This document shows, piece after piece, positions 7,202 through 9,704 of a DNA stretch of 9,704 nt. The position numbers were made by a program, and so were the translations under genes. This stretch comes from CAZBBC01 sp964489835 (GTDB lineage Bacteria > Calditrichota > Calditrichia > JAJRVZ01), in the NCBI GenBank assembly GCA_964489835.1, contig CAZBBC010000162.1:1-9704 (forward strand), in the 5' to 3' direction. How positions within the stretch are numbered: the stretch's first letter is position 1; every line of letters starts with the position of its first letter. The notes below the pieces were generated by a model, which made no database searches, had not been told where the DNA came from, and worked only from the letters and a program-made list of their open reading frames with translations.

Positions 7202-8122
7202 CGTTTTATATATCATGCGACTATCCTTGTTGTTCTTATTTTATTTAATGATAAAGCCGTTGCCCAGGAAGAGACAGATCCTTCCCCGGTCAATTCAATT
7301 TCAACCATAGTACAGGATTCCAGCGCCAGTAACCTGATCGATTCATTGGGAATATTCGATCGGTCAGAGTTCTTGAATCTTCTATACACTTTTGTTTTTT
7401 TTATTCTCTCATTTATTATCATAATATATTTGAAACAGCCTCTGCAGCGCCTCTCCGACCGTAAAATGGACCACCCACGCATTTTAAAGCAATTTATCCC
7501 GATGTTTCTAACCGTTTGCTGGATCGTGGTATTTTATATCATTATCAACGATATTTTAAAACTATCATTTTCATACACTCTGGTAATTCTGGCGATTGCA
7601 GGATTCGCCATCGCTCTGGCTCTTCAGGACACTTTAAAAGACGTTATTGCCGGATTTATCCTACCCTTTGAGGATCATATAGCAACTGGTTACAAAATAC
7701 AAATTGGTAATATATTTGGAGAAATTGTAAGAATCGGTCTTCGTGAAATAGAACTTAAGCAACCAGATGGTAATATTGCCATTATCCCAACCAGTCGTCT
7801 GTTAAATGAAACCGCAGAAAAGGTATACATCGAAAAAGAGAATTGTCCGGTTCATATCAATTTTTATTTACCCCTTTTATCAGATCTGGACAGATGCCGG
7901 GAGATTGCCCATAAATCATCGATTATCTCTCCCTATTTATTCTTAAATAAACCGGTCACTGTCCGTTTTAGCAATGAATTAGTGAATGACCAGACGATTA
8001 TCAAAATGTCAATAAAAGCTTTTTTACTAAAAATTGAGTTTCAACCCTTGTTTGTCAGTGAGATTACTGAAAGCGTTGTGAAGGAATTGATTCATGCGAC
8101 CATCATTTCGGATGCTAGTTGA
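7199..8122 (+). CDS. Small-conductance mechanosensitive channel, MscS family
   Basis: Inner-membrane channel of the MscS family, 307 residues. A signal peptide (about 1-22, hydrophobic core IYHATILVVLILF, AVA before QEE) is followed by a periplasmic linker of about 35 residues and then three membrane helices at about 57-78, 97-116 and 127-155. The third is the pore helix: AIAGFAIALALQDTLKDVIAGFIL aligns with E. coli MscS so that Phe136 and Leu140 occupy the positions of the pore-seal residues Leu105 and Leu109, and Asp144 that of hinge Gly113. The beta domain follows (GEIVRIGLREIELKQPDGNIAIIPTSRL, about 174-201), with an alpha/beta C-terminal domain to the end. Length is near that of E. coli MscS (286) plus the signal peptide. 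It lies 9 bases after the ATPase-like gene with an overlapping ribosome site, so the two form an operon. Family assignment is firm; what gates it here (tension, the ATPase-like partner, or both) is unknown. Confidence 0.92.
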   Translation: MRFIYHATILVVLILFNDKAVAQEETDPSPVNSISTIVQDSSASNLIDSLGIFDRSEFLNLLYTFVFFILSFIIIIYLKQPLQRLSDRKMDHPRILKQFIPMFLTVCWIVVFYIIINDILKLSFSYTLVILAIAGFAIALALQDTLKDVIAGFILPFEDHIATGYKIQIGNIFGEIVRIGLREIELKQPDGNIAIIPTSRLLNETAEKVYIEKENCPVHINFYLPLLSDLDRCREIAHKSSIISPYLFLNKPVTVRFSNELVNDQTIIKMSIKAFLLKIEFQPLFVSEITESVVKELIHATIISDAS

Positions 8123-8140
8123 ATTTTCATTAGTCGGTAT

Positions 8141-8284
8141 GTTTAATTCTAACCAATATCGTGTTTCTATTGCTTCCTTTTTGCGAATTTTTATTCGCAT
8201 CACAAAGTGCTTATGATTCAACGCTTCATTGGCTTCAATGTAGTTTGCTCCCACAGAACCTGCCGACCGCATTAAATGTCGCCT
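8141..8284 (-). pseudogene. Remnant of a four-helix-bundle protein gene (S23/IVP-like)
   Basis: On the minus strand, about 48 codons read LMRSAGSVGANYIEANEA (from about 8268), then FVMRIKIRKKEAIETRYWLEL. This is the conserved middle of the four-helix-bundle/23S rRNA intervening-sequence protein family (usual pattern: RSAGSVGANYIEANEAL..., RIK..RKEA.E.RYWL). Intact members are about 115-125 residues. Here the N-terminal helix is missing: the frame runs straight into an AATTCC-type repeat (8282-8313). The C-terminal helix is also missing, as the frame runs antisense into the end of the MscS gene. Both ends are therefore lost, leaving a decayed fragment with no evident start signal. Family match is by memory of the consensus. 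Confidence 0.75.
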
Positions 8285-8313
8285 AATTCCCAATTCCAAG
8301 TTCCCAATTCCTG
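8282..8313. repeat. AATTCC-type degenerate repeat
   Basis: A run of CCTAATTCCCAATTCC followed by AAGTTCCCAATTCC, built from the same heptamer-like units as 838-863. It sits exactly at the truncated 5' edge of the four-helix-bundle remnant, so it may mark the deletion junction or be the leader sequence that often accompanies such genes (the latter is my recollection, unverified). Confidence 0.5.
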
Positions 8314-8334
8314 TCAGCAAAAATCATCACTTAA

Positions 8335-9704
8335 CTAACGAATCAAAACCATCTTCTTCACATCCTGAAACTCGCCTGCTTGGATTTTGTAGAAGTAGAT
8401 ACCGCTTGACAGGTTTTGTGCGTTTAATTCAACTTCGTGATAGCCTGCTGGCATTGGTCTGTTTAGCAGCGTTTCTATCTTTTGACCGATGATGTTGTAG
8501 ATTTCTATTTTGACTGTTTCTGGTTTTGGTAGAGAGAATTTTATTATGGTTGATGGGTTGAAAGGATTGGGGTTGTTTTGAGCGAGTGAAAATGATGATG
8601 GTATCTGATTTTGCTCATTATCACTTATCCCCACAGGATCATCCCAATTTAAAACATTTGCCCAAATATCATTTCCTGTTCCACCCGCACGATTATCTTC
8701 CCATGTACTGTAGATTCGATTTTTCCACAATTCGACTTTTGGGTATTTTTGCGACCCATCACTAATATTGGTCACTTGAAAATTACTACCTAATGCTATT
8801 CCATCGCTTTTGTATCGCTGAGCATATATATCATCATCACCATTGCGTTCATCAATCCACACAATGATAAAATTACCGCTTTCATCTGCTGAAACGGAAG
8901 AAAAGTATTGCCAAGTACTCCCTTGATCATCGTTGACTTGGAAATTGCTCCCCAGTGGGGTGCCATCGCTTGCGTATCGCTGAGCATAAATGTCATAGTT
9001 ATTATTGCGGTAATCTTCCCATGTAATGATAAAGATCCCACTGCCATCTGCTGAGATGGAAGGGTCATATTGCCTTTCACTGCCCATATCATCATTGACT
9101 TGGAAATTACTCCCCAGTGGGGTTCCATTACTTGAATACCTCTGTGCATAAATGTCATTATTGCCATTGCGACGATCACGCCATGTGATGATAAAGTTTC
9201 CGCTGCCATCTTCTGAGATGGAAGGGTCATATTGCCCATCACTCCCCTGATCATCGTTCACTTGGAAATTACTCCCTAGTGCTGAGCCATCGCCTGAATA
9301 GCGTTGAGCGTATATGTCATAATTACCATTCCGTCCATCACGCCATGTGAAGATAAAGTTTCCGCTGACATTTGCAGAAATGGAAGGGTCCACTTGCCTT
9401 TCACTGCCCATATCATCATTGACTTGGAAATTACTCCCCAGTGGGGTTCCATTACTTGAATACCTCTGTGCATAAATGTCATTATTGCCATTGCGACGAT
9501 CACGCCATGTGATGATAAAGTTTCCGCTGCCATCTTCTGAGATGGAAGGGTCATATTGCCCATCACTCCCCTGATCATCGTTCACTTGGAAATTACTCCC
9601 TAGTGCTGAGCCATCGCTTGAATATCGTTGAGCGTATATGTCATAATTACCATTCCGTCCATCACGCCATGTGATGATAAAGTTTCCGCTGACATCTGCA
9701 GAAA
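8335..9704 (-). CDS. Secreted repeat (propeller-like) protein with type IX secretion sorting domain, 5' end beyond window
   Basis: The frame stays open to the window edge, so the gene is partial; its start and signal peptide lie outside. About 456 codons are visible. The N-terminal part is made of 54-residue repeats of the form NFQVNDDxGSxxQYDPSIS-xDGSGNFIITWRDxRNGNxDIYAQRY-xxxGxxLGS: one partial copy (9704-9595), five full copies (9594-8785) and one divergent copy just after. The SxDGSGxxxxxW core resembles Asp-box/beta-propeller blades, so a propeller is likely. After a linker, positions 8601-8338 encode a type A sorting domain (QNNPNPFNPST, IYNIIGQKIETL, GIYFYKIQAGEF, KKMVLIR), which directs export through the type IX secretion system and cell-surface attachment or release. 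The ligand or substrate is unknown. It converges on the MscS gene. Confidence 0.92.
   Translation of the reverse strand, partial: SADVSGNFIITWRDGRNGNYDIYAQRYSSDGSALGSNFQVNDDQGSDGQYDPSISEDGSGNFIITWRDRRNGNNDIYAQRYSSNGTPLGSNFQVNDDMGSERQVDPSISANVSGNFIFTWRDGRNGNYDIYAQRYSGDGSALGSNFQVNDDQGSDGQYDPSISEDGSGNFIITWRDRRNGNNDIYAQRYSSNGTPLGSNFQVNDDMGSERQYDPSISADGSGIFIITWEDYRNNNYDIYAQRYASDGTPLGSNFQVNDDQGSTWQYFSSVSADESGNFIIVWIDERNGDDDIYAQRYKSDGIALGSNFQVTNISDGSQKYPKVELWKNRIYSTWEDNRAGGTGNDIWANVLNWDDPVGISDNEQNQIPSSFSLAQNNPNPFNPSTIIKFSLPKPETVKIEIYNIIGQKIETLLNRPMPAGYHEVELNAQNLSSGIYFYKIQAGEFQDVKKMVLIR
8785..9704 (-). repeat. 162-bp (54-residue) tandem coding repeats
   Basis: Five complete in-frame units of 162 bp (9594-8785) plus a partial unit at the window edge, with variation increasing toward the 3' end of the gene. 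Units alternate between two types ('DDQGSDGQ' and 'DDMGSERQ'), giving a 324-bp higher-order period. The first and third complete units are identical at protein level. Confidence 0.9.
9070..9704. repeat. 324-bp direct duplication inside the repeat protein gene
   Basis: Positions 9070-9293 and 9394-9617 are identical over 224 bp at an offset of 324. The similarity then continues with only four differences to the window edge (9294-9380 versus 9618-9704). This marks a recent duplication of a two-blade unit, or gene conversion between units. Confidence 0.9.

Noticed and set aside
8182..8199. Hairpin TGCGAAT-TTTT-ATTCGCA as a terminator between the convergent genes
   Set aside because: No T-run follows the stem on either strand, and the sequence is explained by the conserved MRIKIRKKEA codons of the four-helix-bundle remnant.
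8796..9578. Two near-identical alternative-frame minus-strand open frames (100 and 152 codons)
   Set aside because: They are frame shadows of the repeat protein; their similarity comes only from the 324-bp duplication of the real gene.
8785..9704. Regular repeats as a possible CRISPR array
   Set aside because: The units are 162 bp, contiguous without unique spacers, and in frame with a clear protein repeat.

Overview
The window (about 9.7 kb, AT-rich) looks like chromosomal DNA from a member of the Bacteroidota/FCB superphylum, probably on the Ignavibacteriota, Calditrichota or KSB1 side. The main clue is the gene at the right edge. It ends in a type IX secretion (type A) sorting domain of the 'NNPNPFNPST...GQKIETL...GIYFYKIQAGEF...KKMVLIR' style common in those lineages. 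The placement is inference; no rRNA or marker gene is present.

Layout. Positions 49-615 (minus) encode a complete DNA-3-methyladenine glycosylase I (tag). After a 320-bp intergenic stretch with several short dispersed repeats comes a large minus-strand gene (936-3491). It encodes an 851-residue iron-sulfur flavoprotein with the full domain order of dihydropyrimidine dehydrogenase, in effect PreT and PreA fused. A 653-bp divergent intergenic region (3492-4144) follows and contains two unrelated palindromic repeat elements. Next is a tight plus-strand pair: a 1014-residue protein of unknown function (4145-7189), with a long helical region, a degenerate P-loop ATPase core and a C-terminal winged helix, and an MscS-family mechanosensitive channel with a signal peptide (7199-8122). 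The channel's Shine-Dalgarno sequence overlaps the stop codon of the ATPase-like gene. Downstream is a doubly truncated remnant of a four-helix-bundle (S23/IVP-type) gene (about 8141-8284, minus). Last is the 3' end of a secreted repeat protein (8335 to beyond 9704, minus) built of 54-residue propeller-like repeats plus the sorting domain.

How the genes fit together. Tag (base-excision repair of alkylated DNA) and the dihydropyrimidine-dehydrogenase-like enzyme (pyrimidine or related heterocycle redox chemistry) are stand-alone housekeeping or catabolic genes. The ATPase-like/MscS pair is the most promising candidate for an undescribed system. It looks like a translationally coupled two-gene unit in which a large soluble STAND/ORC-like protein, lacking the canonical Walker A lysine, may gate or sense through a membrane channel. 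No partner domain seen here fixes its biological role. The right-hand gene shows recent internal expansion: a 324-bp two-repeat unit is duplicated with 224 bp of perfect identity.
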